From: Acidimicrobiaceae bacterium
GTDB lineage: Bacteria; Actinomycetota; Acidimicrobiia; Acidimicrobiales; Bog-793
NCBI GenBank assembly: GCA_003136185.1
Contig: PLDN01000026.1
Span: 1 to 34,589, forward strand
Direction of reading: 5' to 3'
Length of the DNA stretch: 34,589 bases
Shown here: one piece after another, positions 1 to 6,714 of the stretch
Layout: each line of letters opens with the position of its first letter
Numbering within the stretch: the stretch's first letter is position 1
Program-made: the position numbers and the translations under genes
The notes under the pieces: generated by a model
What the model saw: only the letters and a program-made list of their open reading frames with translations
Told to the model about the DNA's origin: nothing
Databases searched by the model: none

Positions 1-1
1 G

Positions 2-691
2 CCGATCATCGATGTTGTCAACAACGAGGTCGTGGCCGTCGAGGCGCTGGCACGCTTTGATGTCACCCCCTACCGGTCGCCGGAGGTGTGGTTCAGCGAA
101 GCTCACGAGAACGGTTGTGGAGTCGAGCTGGAGCTGCTGGCGGTCAACCGCGCGCTCGCCGAGCTACCCATGTTGCCCGACGGCGTGGCCCTCAGCATCA
201 ACGCCGGGCCAAAGACCGTCACGGCTCCGGGGTTCCACGAGGCGATTCTTGGTGTCCCCGCCCAGAGAGTCATCGTCGAGCTCACCGAACACAACGCCAT
301 CGACGATTACCCCGGACTTGTGGACTCCCTACAGACAATTCGCCAGAGGGGGACCTGCATCAGCATCGATGACACCGGCTCCGGCTACTCCAGCCTCGCC
401 CATATCCTGAAGCTTGCACCTGACTTCATCAAGCTCGATCGTGACCTCGTCAGTGGAATCGACGTGGACCCGGTGCGCCGTGCCCTCGCGGCCTGCCTCG
501 TCGCCTTCGCGGCCGAGACCGGAGCCCAGATCGTCGCTGAGGGAGTCGAGACCGAAGACGAGCTCGTGGTGCTCCGACAACTCGGTCTGCGTTATGCCCA
601 GGGCTACTATCTCGGCCGTCCCGCGAGTCTTGAGACTCTGGCAATCGCGCAACGGCAGCCGGCATCGCTGACGGCGCCGGGGTGCTCCTGA
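2..691 (+). CDS. EAL domain cyclic-di-GMP phosphodiesterase, 5'-truncated
   Basis: This is the C-terminal part of an EAL domain protein, the family that hydrolyses cyclic di-GMP to linear pGpG. The frame is open from base 2, and the residues before the GTG at 32 (PIIDVVNNEVVAVEALARF) already match the start of the domain, so the gene begins outside the window. The diagnostic elements follow in order: EALAR, the Asn of SINAG, the Glu of VELTEH, the paired Asp of DDTGSGYSS, the Lys of KLDRD, AEGVET and QGYYLGRP. All residues expected of an active enzyme appear present. What lies upstream (GGDEF, PAS or other sensor) cannot be seen. Nothing downstream looks co-transcribed in an obvious operon. 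Confidence 0.93.
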   Translation, partial: PIIDVVNNEVVAVEALARFDVTPYRSPEVWFSEAHENGCGVELELLAVNRALAELPMLPDGVALSINAGPKTVTAPGFHEAILGVPAQRVIVELTEHNAIDDYPGLVDSLQTIRQRGTCISIDDTGSGYSSLAHILKLAPDFIKLDRDLVSGIDVDPVRRALAACLVAFAAETGAQIVAEGVETEDELVVLRQLGLRYAQGYYLGRPASLETLAIAQRQPASLTAPGCS

Positions 692-1063
692 AGGGTGCCA
701 GATAAGCCTCCGCGTCCGGGCTAGGGCCGGGCGTTGGGCGCCGGACTCCAACTCGCGAAGCCTTGGCCATGACAGTCCGGTGATTTCGGTTGGCAATGAC
801 GCTTGGCCTCGGCGCCGAGTACGAAGGCGGCGAGGATCTAGGCGGCGTGGCGAACGTGATCGTCATGTGTGACTGAGAAGACGGAACGGCGCCCGCTGCA
901 CGCACTCGAGAAGAGCGCACCATCGCCGGTGTGGAGACTCGGCTCCTTAATCTGTGGAGACTCGGCCGGGACAAACCCTGGGCCGCCGGTCCTCGAAACT
1001 TTGCCTCCAGGCCTTTCAAACTCCGCGCTCAAGTCGCGCCAGCGCGATGCCGATACACCTTTC
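692..1063. other. Gene-free stretch of about 370 bp
   Basis: No convincing gene is visible between the EAL protein and the zinc-ribbon protein. An open frame does continue upstream from the latter to a GTG at 869, but its translation looks non-coding. The only structure I see is a 14-bp direct repeat at 930-943 and 953-966. No strong terminator hairpin with a T run follows the EAL stop codon. Confidence 0.5.
930..966. repeat. 14-bp perfect direct repeat, 23-bp period
   Basis: The sequence tgtggagactcggc occurs at 930-943 and again at 953-966. A 23-bp period is about two helical turns, so two copies would lie on the same face of DNA. It sits about 100 bp upstream of the zinc-ribbon gene start. 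A regulator site is possible, chance duplication is equally possible. Confidence 0.5.
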
Positions 1064-1972
1064 ATGTCCACTGTCCGGGCGCTCGAAACGAACCCGAACC
1101 GGAGCCTTCAGGTGTGCGCCGTATGCGACGCCGACGTGCTGTTCCTCACGACGTGCCCGGCCTGCGGAACGCCAACCGGGAGCACGGTGGCACCCGCGAG
1201 GACGACCGGGCAGACGGGTCAGGTGCTGAGTTACGCCGAGGCCGCCCGCGCACGTTCGCGCACCCCGCTGCCTGACGAGCTGACCCGCGCGTGGCAAGCT
1301 CCCGCGCCGCGCACCCGACCGGCCACCAAATCGGACGATTGGACGGCGTCGGGATCTGGTCGTAAGCGCACGCTTCGTCGCGCCCGCCCGCTCGCAGCGA
1401 TTGGTGCTCTTCTCGTCGTGGCGCTCGGCATTTCCGTCGCCGTCACTCAGCTGGCTGATCACCACAGCAACAGCTTGCTCAGCCCTCCGGCACTGACCCC
1501 ACCACAGCGTTATGTGACAAGCGGCCTGCCGTTCGAAGCGACCTTCCCAGCGACGCCGGTCGTCAGTCACGACCAGCTTTTCCTACTCAAGCTCCCGTAC
1601 ACCGCAACCGTGTACTCGGCCACGACCGGCAGCTCGACAGTGTCGATCGGGGTCTACCCGCTGCCCCTCGGCAAGCCGGGGCACTTCAACGTGCGAGACT
1701 TCGTTCGTAGCTTCCTCGCCGCCAGCAACTCGACGCCAGCAGGCACGACGTTGAAGGCGGAGGGGATAACCAAGGTGCACGGCATGGCGGAAGTCTCACT
1801 CGCTACGACGACCAATGGCGGACGCTCCGCCGGCTTCGGCACGCTCGTGCTCGACGGTCACATCGCTTACGAGATCCTTGCGATCGGGCCTGCTTCGACC
1901 GTCGACTCGACGTTCCAGCAAGTGATGCGGCACTTCCGGATCGTCAATCCCGCTCTCGGCACCACTTTCTGA
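1064..1972 (+). CDS. Zinc-ribbon, single-pass membrane protein of unknown function
   Basis: I do not recognise a named family. From the ATG at 1064 the product is 302 residues. A zinc-ribbon sits at the N-terminus (CAVC at 18-21 and CPAC at 31-34, a CxxC-N9-CxxC pattern), followed by a linker rich in Ala, Arg, Pro and Thr. One membrane segment follows at about 109-130, preceded by Arg-rich residues, so the zinc-ribbon should be cytoplasmic and the C-terminal 170 residues extracytoplasmic. That outer domain (FEATFPATPVV, then alternating strands and a late Phe-rich segment) resembles the PsbP/DUF1795-like lipoprotein domains by pattern only. The open frame reaches back to GTG 869, but that extension has no domain-like character and contains the direct repeat, so I prefer 1064. 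Confidence 0.7.
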   Translation: MSTVRALETNPNRSLQVCAVCDADVLFLTTCPACGTPTGSTVAPARTTGQTGQVLSYAEAARARSRTPLPDELTRAWQAPAPRTRPATKSDDWTASGSGRKRTLRRARPLAAIGALLVVALGISVAVTQLADHHSNSLLSPPALTPPQRYVTSGLPFEATFPATPVVSHDQLFLLKLPYTATVYSATTGSSTVSIGVYPLPLGKPGHFNVRDFVRSFLAASNSTPAGTTLKAEGITKVHGMAEVSLATTTNGGRSAGFGTLVLDGHIAYEILAIGPASTVDSTFQQVMRHFRIVNPALGTTF

Positions 1973-1993
1973 GCCTCACTCGGGGCTGCGAGC

Positions 1994-2548
1994 TCAGTCC
2001 CGGTCGTCGTCTAAACGTATGCCGCTCGTGGTCAACCCGTACGGCGTCTCTTCGTAGGTGGTGAGAACGGTGAGCGGCGGCGAGTAGGCGTGGATGCTCA
2101 CCGCAGGCCTGCCCGACCGGTGAGCCATGTCGTGCACGTGCGCCGGTCCGAAACACCCAGACTCCCCCGCCTCCAGCCGCCGCTCACGCAGGTCCGCACC
2201 TGCCCTCGCCCGGTACCGCTCCTCGAGCGATCCATCGACGACGAGGTAGCCGCCCGACGACCCTCCGTGATCGTGCCAATCAGAGGTCTGGTCGATCTCC
2301 CAGGACAGCAACCTCACCTCGTAGTTCGCAGTCCGGTGGAGCACGATCCACCACCGACGATCGGGGCTGTCCACGACGAGGTCGCGCCAAAGACCCGGCT
2401 GAGCAGCAACTTCGACCGCAACGTGTTCCAGCTGCGCCGGTGTGAGGCGCTCGTCACGAATCTCGAGGGAGCTGAGCAGCGCACGAAGCGCCGCCGCCTG
2501 TTCTGGCGGAGCCTCGCTCGCTATTGAGAGAGTTCGTCCTAATACCAT
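1994..2548 (-). CDS. Cysteine dioxygenase-like cupin
   Basis: This 184-residue cupin belongs to the cysteine dioxygenase type I family, non-haem Fe(II) enzymes that oxidise a thiol such as cysteine to its sulfinic acid. Iron ligands are visible as the HxH pair H92 and H94 (DWHDHGGSSGG) and the later His of GPAHVHDMAH (probably H139). The family hallmark SIHAYSPPL follows, and its Tyr155 matches the catalytic Tyr of the family. The exact thiol substrate (cysteine or 3-mercaptopropionate) cannot be told by eye. I chose the ATG at 2548 because a TACTAT box ends 7 nt before it, which fits a leaderless mRNA. The alternative ATG at 2557 lies inside that box. The gene diverges from glutamine synthetase and has no operon partner. 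Confidence 0.85.
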   Translation of the reverse strand: MVLGRTLSIASEAPPEQAAALRALLSSLEIRDERLTPAQLEHVAVEVAAQPGLWRDLVVDSPDRRWWIVLHRTANYEVRLLSWEIDQTSDWHDHGGSSGGYLVVDGSLEERYRARAGADLRERRLEAGESGCFGPAHVHDMAHRSGRPAVSIHAYSPPLTVLTTYEETPYGLTTSGIRLDDDRD

Positions 2549-2555
2549 AAAGACC

Positions 2556-2561
2556 ATAGTA
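2556..2561 (-). promoter_or_regulatory. -10 box of leaderless cysteine dioxygenase transcript
   Basis: TACTAT on the minus strand is followed by 7 nt and then ATG (2548). This matches the TANNNT plus 6-8 nt geometry seen at seven other starts in the window. Confidence 0.5.
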
Positions 2562-2757
2562 ATACTCGCGAATGGCCAGCGGGTGGCAGCCCGGTTCTCC
2601 CGTGCGGACTTCATGCAGCGTTCACAGCCCGGCGACGCTTGCGACACAGTGGGTTGAGACGATGTTGAGCGGCAACGAGCTCCCAGTCACGGGGGGCCAC
2701 CAGCGCCAGACCAGCCACAACACCACTAGAGCGACTATTACGGAGGTTCGGAGTCGA

Positions 2758-3780
2758 ATGGGCTATCAAGCCGAGTACATCTGGATTGACGGGACCGCGC
2801 CGTCCCCTCTGATCCGCAGCAAGACACGGATCGTTGCCGATGGCAAGAAGCCCGGCATCTGGGGCTTCGACGGCTCGAGCACCAACCAGGCATCCGGTGA
2901 CAACTCGGACTGTGTGTTGCAGCCCGTATTCAGTTGTCCGGACCCGCTGCGCGGCCCGAAGGACGTCCTCGTCATGTGTGAGGTGTTGCTGACCGACTTC
3001 ACCCCGCACCCGTCCAACACTCGAGCGGCCTGCGCCGCCGCGGCGGAGCGATTCGCGGAGCAGGAGCCTTGGTTCGGCTTAGAGCAGGAATACACCTTCA
3101 TGCGAGGCGGGCGACCGTTCGGATGGCCGGCCGAGGGGTTTCCGGCACCGCAAGGTCCGTACTACTGCGGGGTCGGCGGCGACAAGATGCCCGGCCGCGA
3201 CATCGTCGAGCGCCACACGCTCGCCTGCATGAACGCGGGTTTGGCGATCGAAGGGACGAACGCCGAAGTGATGATGGGACAGTGGGAGTTCCAAGTCGGA
3301 GTCCTTCCTGCGCCCGCCATCGGCGACCAACTGTGGGTCGCGCGTTGGCTGCTCTTCCGGATCGCGGAGGACTTCGGCGTATTCGCCACGCTCGAGCCGA
3401 AGCCGGTATTCGGTGACTGGAACGGCGCTGGTTGCCACACGAATTTCTCGACGAAGGCCATGCGGGAAGACGGTGGCTGGGACGCGATAATCGCCGGTTG
3501 CGAGGCTCTAGGGACGAAGGTTGAAGAGCATGTACAGAACTATGGCGTAGGAATCGCTGACCGCTTGACCGGGGCTCACGAGACAGCCCACTGGTCCGAG
3601 TTCAGCTACGGCACGTCTGACCGCGGCGCGTCGATCCGCATCCCGTGGGGCACTGCCAAGGAGCAGAAGGGCTGGCTGGAAGACCGGCGACCCAACGCCA
3701 ACATGGATCCTTACCTGGTTAGCCGACTCATGATGACGACGGTTTGCGAAGCCGCTGTCGAAAGCCTCGCACTCGCCTGA
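2758..3780 (+). CDS. glnII: Type II glutamine synthetase (GlnII)
   Basis: This 340-residue protein is a GSII-type (eukaryote-like) glutamine synthetase, making glutamine from glutamate, ammonia and ATP. Its length and motifs fit GSII and not the ~470-residue GSI. Visible motifs are WGFDGSST (35-42), the metal-binding GLEQEYTF (107-114), NAEVMMGQWEFQ (168-179), NGAGCHTNFST (222-232) and DRGASIRIP (288-296), with DRRPNANMDPY near the end. The ATG at 2758 has GGAGG at 2742-2746. The open frame extends to 2572 but that part is not GS-like. GSII lacks the adenylylation loop of GSI, so GlnE control is not expected. The related sensor GlnD is encoded at 10884. No T-box, glutamine riboswitch or clear promoter was recognised in the 209-bp gap shared with the divergent dioxygenase gene. 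Confidence 0.96.
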   Translation: MGYQAEYIWIDGTAPSPLIRSKTRIVADGKKPGIWGFDGSSTNQASGDNSDCVLQPVFSCPDPLRGPKDVLVMCEVLLTDFTPHPSNTRAACAAAAERFAEQEPWFGLEQEYTFMRGGRPFGWPAEGFPAPQGPYYCGVGGDKMPGRDIVERHTLACMNAGLAIEGTNAEVMMGQWEFQVGVLPAPAIGDQLWVARWLLFRIAEDFGVFATLEPKPVFGDWNGAGCHTNFSTKAMREDGGWDAIIAGCEALGTKVEEHVQNYGVGIADRLTGAHETAHWSEFSYGTSDRGASIRIPWGTAKEQKGWLEDRRPNANMDPYLVSRLMMTTVCEAAVESLALA

Positions 3781-3873
3781 CTCGGCGCTCTCGATCCCGC
3801 TGGTCGCGTCGGAGCACCCTGAGGAGTACGGAGAACCGCTCGAGGACGTCGAGACCGAGGACAGCTGAGCTCT

Positions 3874-4809
3874 TTATCCAGGCGTCGGCTCCGGCGCGGC
3901 GATGACGGCGGCCGGGCGCGACCTCGCAGCGACGAGAACGCCGCCACAGACAAGAGCGGCGCCAACGAGCTGGAGCGTCGTCGGCCGTTGCGAGAGCACG
4001 ATCGCGGCCAGCACCAGGGATGCCGCCGGCTGAAGAAGTAGGAGCAATGACGAGATGGCCGCCGGCAGTCGCGGCAACGACGAGGTAATAAGGAGCCAGC
4101 CGAGCGTCTGACTCGTCAGCGCCAGTACGAGAAGCCAGCCGAGCGCGGCGAGCGGTGGGTCGAGACTGAGCTGGCCGAATGCCAGTCCGGATACAACAGA
4201 CGCGAGGAGGGCGCCGGCCGTCGCGTCAGCGAGGGGCCCGGCGATATGAGGCGCCTGCGTAGCGCTCGTCCGAAGGATCACGATGAAGGCCGCGTAGCTG
4301 ACCGACGTGCCCAGCCCGTATAGGACACCGGCCACGGGGTGGTAGTTGGAGCTCGAATTCCCGGCGATGCCCGCAACGAGCACCACGCCGATCATGACGA
4401 CCGGCAGAGCCAGCAGGAACTGTCGGCGAGGACGCTCACGGAACCACAACCATGCGATGAACGTCACGAAGAACACCTGTAGGTTGCCGAGGACAGTGGC
4501 TATCCCGGCGCCAACGTCGTAGATCGCATGGGTCCACAAGAGCAGGTCGACGCCGAGGAACATGCCCGCGACGCCGGCGCGTACGCGGGTCCGAAGAGGT
4601 CGGGTCCCACGTCGTCGCTGCTCGAGCACCGCCAAACCGATCAGGCCCGGAAGAGCAAGGCCGCAGCGGAAGAGGGCGGTCGTACCAGCTCCGACGTGCG
4701 CCAGGTCTACGAGGATCGCCGACGAGGAGATGCAGGCCGCACCGAGCAGCGCCGGCAATACGGGATCGACTCGCCGTTGCTCAGAGACGGGCGTACTCCT
4801 CGATGTCAC
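3874..4809 (-). CDS. DMT/EamA-family transporter
   Basis: The 311-residue product is an integral inner-membrane protein with about ten hydrophobic helices arranged as two EamA repeats, typical of the drug/metabolite transporter superfamily. Signature-like segments are TTALFRCGLALPGL in the first repeat, TVLGNLQVFFV at the end of the helix 4 region, and LLQPAASLVLAAIVLSQRP in the second repeat. The substrate cannot be assigned; family members export amino acids, nucleosides or drugs. It starts at a GTG (4809) inside the 3' end of the GNAT-AAA+ gene, overlapping it by 29 bp, with GAGGAG about ten bases upstream. The two are therefore probably translationally coupled and co-transcribed. It converges on glutamine synthetase, with 93 bp between the stops. 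Confidence 0.88.
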   Translation of the reverse strand: MTSRSTPVSEQRRVDPVLPALLGAACISSSAILVDLAHVGAGTTALFRCGLALPGLIGLAVLEQRRRGTRPLRTRVRAGVAGMFLGVDLLLWTHAIYDVGAGIATVLGNLQVFFVTFIAWLWFRERPRRQFLLALPVVMIGVVLVAGIAGNSSSNYHPVAGVLYGLGTSVSYAAFIVILRTSATQAPHIAGPLADATAGALLASVVSGLAFGQLSLDPPLAALGWLLVLALTSQTLGWLLITSSLPRLPAAISSLLLLLQPAASLVLAAIVLSQRPTTLQLVGAALVCGGVLVAARSRPAAVIAAPEPTPG

Positions 4810-6064
4810 CCTCGAACTCCTCGATCATCCGGGGGGTGAGCGTCGGTCGCGTCGTCGCGATGCACTCGAGCACCACCTCTGTCGTCGCTGCTGCATCAGG
4901 CTCTCCTGCGACCGAGCGCTCGAAGACGACCTGGGCGGCGCGGCGAGCTGCGAACTCGATGTCCGCCGGCGTGAGCATCTCCGACCGGCTCACGATCGCC
5001 CCGAGGTCGAGGCCCTCATGGGGAACCTCGGCGAGGTAGCGGTCCCAAATAGCGCTGCGAGCCTCCGCGTCAGGCGGGCCCACCGGAATCACGTAGTCGA
5101 AGCGCCCGTGCCTGAGAAACGCAGCATCGAGCGCCCGCACCGAGTTCGTCGCACACACGAGCAACCGGCCGTCCCGCTCACGAAACGTCGGGATCAGTTT
5201 CAGCATCTCGTTCGTCACGCCCTGGGTAGTGGAGGACGCAGATTGGCCGCGGAGCGAGGCGATCTCTTCGACCTCGTCGATAAACAAGACAACTGTGTCG
5301 AGCTCGGAGACCTGTGTGAAGGCCTCCCGCAGGGCAGCCGCCAGGCCAGCGGGCGACTCCCCCGCGAGGCGCGAGGGAAACAGCTCAACGAAAGGCCAGC
5401 TGAGCCTCGATGCGACAGCCTTTGCGAAGGTCGTCTTCCCGGTGCCCGGCGGCCCGAACAGGACGATGGCCCGTGGTGGAAGCAACCCGGCGCGCGCTGC
5501 CATCTCCGGGTAAGCGAGCGGCAGGACGACCCGCTGTTCGATCAGCTCCTTCTCTCGAGCCATGCCCCGCAACGAGTCCCATAGATCAGGACGAAGAAGC
5601 CTTCCGCCCAGCTGGCCGAGGAGGCCGCGGTCTGTGGGCGCGACCCTTTCGAGTTTCTCGAAGAAGACGACACCGGACCTCGAGCGGTAACCCTGGTGCT
5701 CGAGCGCCTCGGACCCGACCTCCGAACCTGAAGACAGCAGGCAGCTGATCCGTTGAACTCCCGCCGCGAGCATGCGCTCCTCGAGGCCGCTCAGGAGCGC
5801 ACTGCCGATGCCTCGGTGACGCCAGTCGGGCGACAAGCTGAGGCGCAGGAGCCACGCACGGTCCTTGTCGAGCTCCGCCACGGCGCAGGCGACGACTTCG
5901 TCCCCGACGGTGGCCACGACTGCCGGCTCATTGGACCGGACCGCCGCTACGAGCTCTGAGAGCGTGAAGACGGGCTCGCTGTCACCTGCGTTCGGGTCGT
6001 CCCAGAGGCGGATCACCGCATCGAGGTCGTCGTCATGAAAGTCGCGGACCCTCCACATGGCCAT
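4781..6064 (-). CDS. GNAT acetyltransferase fused to AAA+ ATPase
   Basis: This 427-residue protein joins two domains. Residues ~4-140 are a GNAT N-acetyltransferase, with the acetyl-CoA loop RHRGIGSALL at 82-91. Residues ~165-385 are an AAA+ ATPase of FtsH/CDC48-like type: Walker A GPPGTGKT (204-211), Walker B VVLFIDEVEE (258-267), sensor 1 Asn in CATN (304-307), arginine-finger region FLRHGRFD (316-323) and sensor 2 helix LTPADIEFAARRAA (364-377). The aromatic pore-loop residue of unfoldases is not evident (LAGESPAG occupies that place), so threading of proteins is uncertain. The frame is open to 6196, but the upstream part encodes a 16-bp inverted repeat and no GNAT sequence. ATG 6064 (or 6058) puts the start right at the GNAT fold. 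Function is unknown; it probably forms an operon with the overlapping DMT transporter. Confidence 0.85.
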   Translation of the reverse strand: MAMWRVRDFHDDDLDAVIRLWDDPNAGDSEPVFTLSELVAAVRSNEPAVVATVGDEVVACAVAELDKDRAWLLRLSLSPDWRHRGIGSALLSGLEERMLAAGVQRISCLLSSGSEVGSEALEHQGYRSRSGVVFFEKLERVAPTDRGLLGQLGGRLLRPDLWDSLRGMAREKELIEQRVVLPLAYPEMAARAGLLPPRAIVLFGPPGTGKTTFAKAVASRLSWPFVELFPSRLAGESPAGLAAALREAFTQVSELDTVVLFIDEVEEIASLRGQSASSTTQGVTNEMLKLIPTFRERDGRLLVCATNSVRALDAAFLRHGRFDYVIPVGPPDAEARSAIWDRYLAEVPHEGLDLGAIVSRSEMLTPADIEFAARRAAQVVFERSVAGEPDAAATTEVVLECIATTRPTLTPRMIEEFEGDIEEYARL

Positions 6065-6124
6065 GCCCGAGTCTTGCCGATAGGAGACACAGGCGCAGAC
6101 GAAGCTCGGACTGGATTGGGCGGA

Positions 6125-6169
6125 CTGGACGCAGATCGTGTCCATACGCCGAGCACGATCTGCGTCCAG
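6125..6169. repeat. Perfect 16-bp inverted repeat, 13-nt loop
   Basis: CTGGACGCAGATCGTG at 6125-6140 is followed by its exact reverse complement at 6154-6169, with a 13-nt spacer. It lies in the divergent gap between the GNAT-AAA+ gene (start 6064, minus) and the MarR gene (start 6235, plus). There is no T run on either side, and no gene ends here, so a terminator is unlikely. An operator for a dimeric protein or a hairpin in the 5' leader of the GNAT-AAA+ mRNA are the best readings. Confidence 0.9.
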
Positions 6170-6221
6170 CACTTGTAACCCGACGGCGACCAGCAAAGGC
6201 TCGACGGTGGCGGAAGATTAG

Positions 6222-6242
6222 ATACTCTAAGTATGTGAGTAT
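6222..6242 (+). promoter_or_regulatory. MarR promoter and probable autoregulatory operator
   Basis: Three 5-bp half-sites are spaced by 3 nt each: ATACT (6222-6226), AGTAT (6230-6234) and AGTAT (6238-6242). The first two form a perfect inverted repeat. A TACTCT -10 box (6223-6228) is embedded in it and is followed by 6 nt and the GTG start at 6235, suggesting a leaderless transcript. Binding of the encoded MarR here would block the promoter and the start codon. Confidence 0.6.
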
Positions 6243-6714
6243 CGAACGAGACCATCCCAAGCTGGGCGGCGAGCATCGGCTGTCCATTGCGCGGATCACT
6301 GCCTGGCTCGGCCGACAGGCGGAACTGGCTCTCGCAGAGAGCGACCTGTCGCTGCCCCAATACCGAGTACTCAGCTTGCTCGCCGATGGGATCGCGCTGC
6401 CGTCCTCGATGGCTGACAGCCTGGACGTCCGCCGCCCGAGCATCACCGCCGTGGTCGACGGCCTGGTCGCTCGTGGGTTCGTGGTGAGAGAGCACGACGC
6501 TGAGGACCGGCGCAAGGTCACGCACTCAATCACGAAGGAGGGACGGCGCCTCCTGCACGCGGCCGACCACGCGGTCGAGGACCGCCTCTCAGCGATCGCC
6601 GGCACGCTGGCGGACGAGGACCTAGTAGCCGGGGCGATCGACGGCCTCGCTCGGTGGGGCCCGGCGCTCGTCGAGTGGCGCAATCTGAAGCGGCACCAGC
6701 CGGTGACCTCATGA
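6235..6714 (+). CDS. MarR-family regulator of the ABC exporter
   Basis: The 159-residue protein is a winged-helix MarR regulator. The helix-turn-helix covers about residues 55-82, with the recognition helix RRPSITAVVDGLVARGF, and the wing is DAEDRRKVTHSIT (88-100), whose Asp and Arg residues are conserved in the family. The start is GTG 6235, immediately after a TACTCT box and operator-like repeat. Its stop overlaps the start of the first ABC gene by 4 bp (ATGA), so regulator and exporter form one operon. MarR proteins usually repress their own operon and release DNA when a small ligand binds, so I infer drug- or metabolite-inducible expression of the exporter. The ligand is not predictable. 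Confidence 0.93.
   Translation: MSIERDHPKLGGEHRLSIARITAWLGRQAELALAESDLSLPQYRVLSLLADGIALPSSMADSLDVRRPSITAVVDGLVARGFVVREHDAEDRRKVTHSITKEGRRLLHAADHAVEDRLSAIAGTLADEDLVAGAIDGLARWGPALVEWRNLKRHQPVTS

Noticed and set aside
3779-3868. Acidic peptide-like frame ending at 3868 after glutamine synthetase
   Set aside because: It looks protein-like (HPEEYGEPLEDVETED) but has no start codon and is out of frame with the synthetase, which ends at its normal C-terminus.
6065-6196. Longer start of the GNAT-AAA+ protein at 6196
   Set aside because: The extension would translate the 16-bp inverted repeat and adds nothing resembling the GNAT fold.
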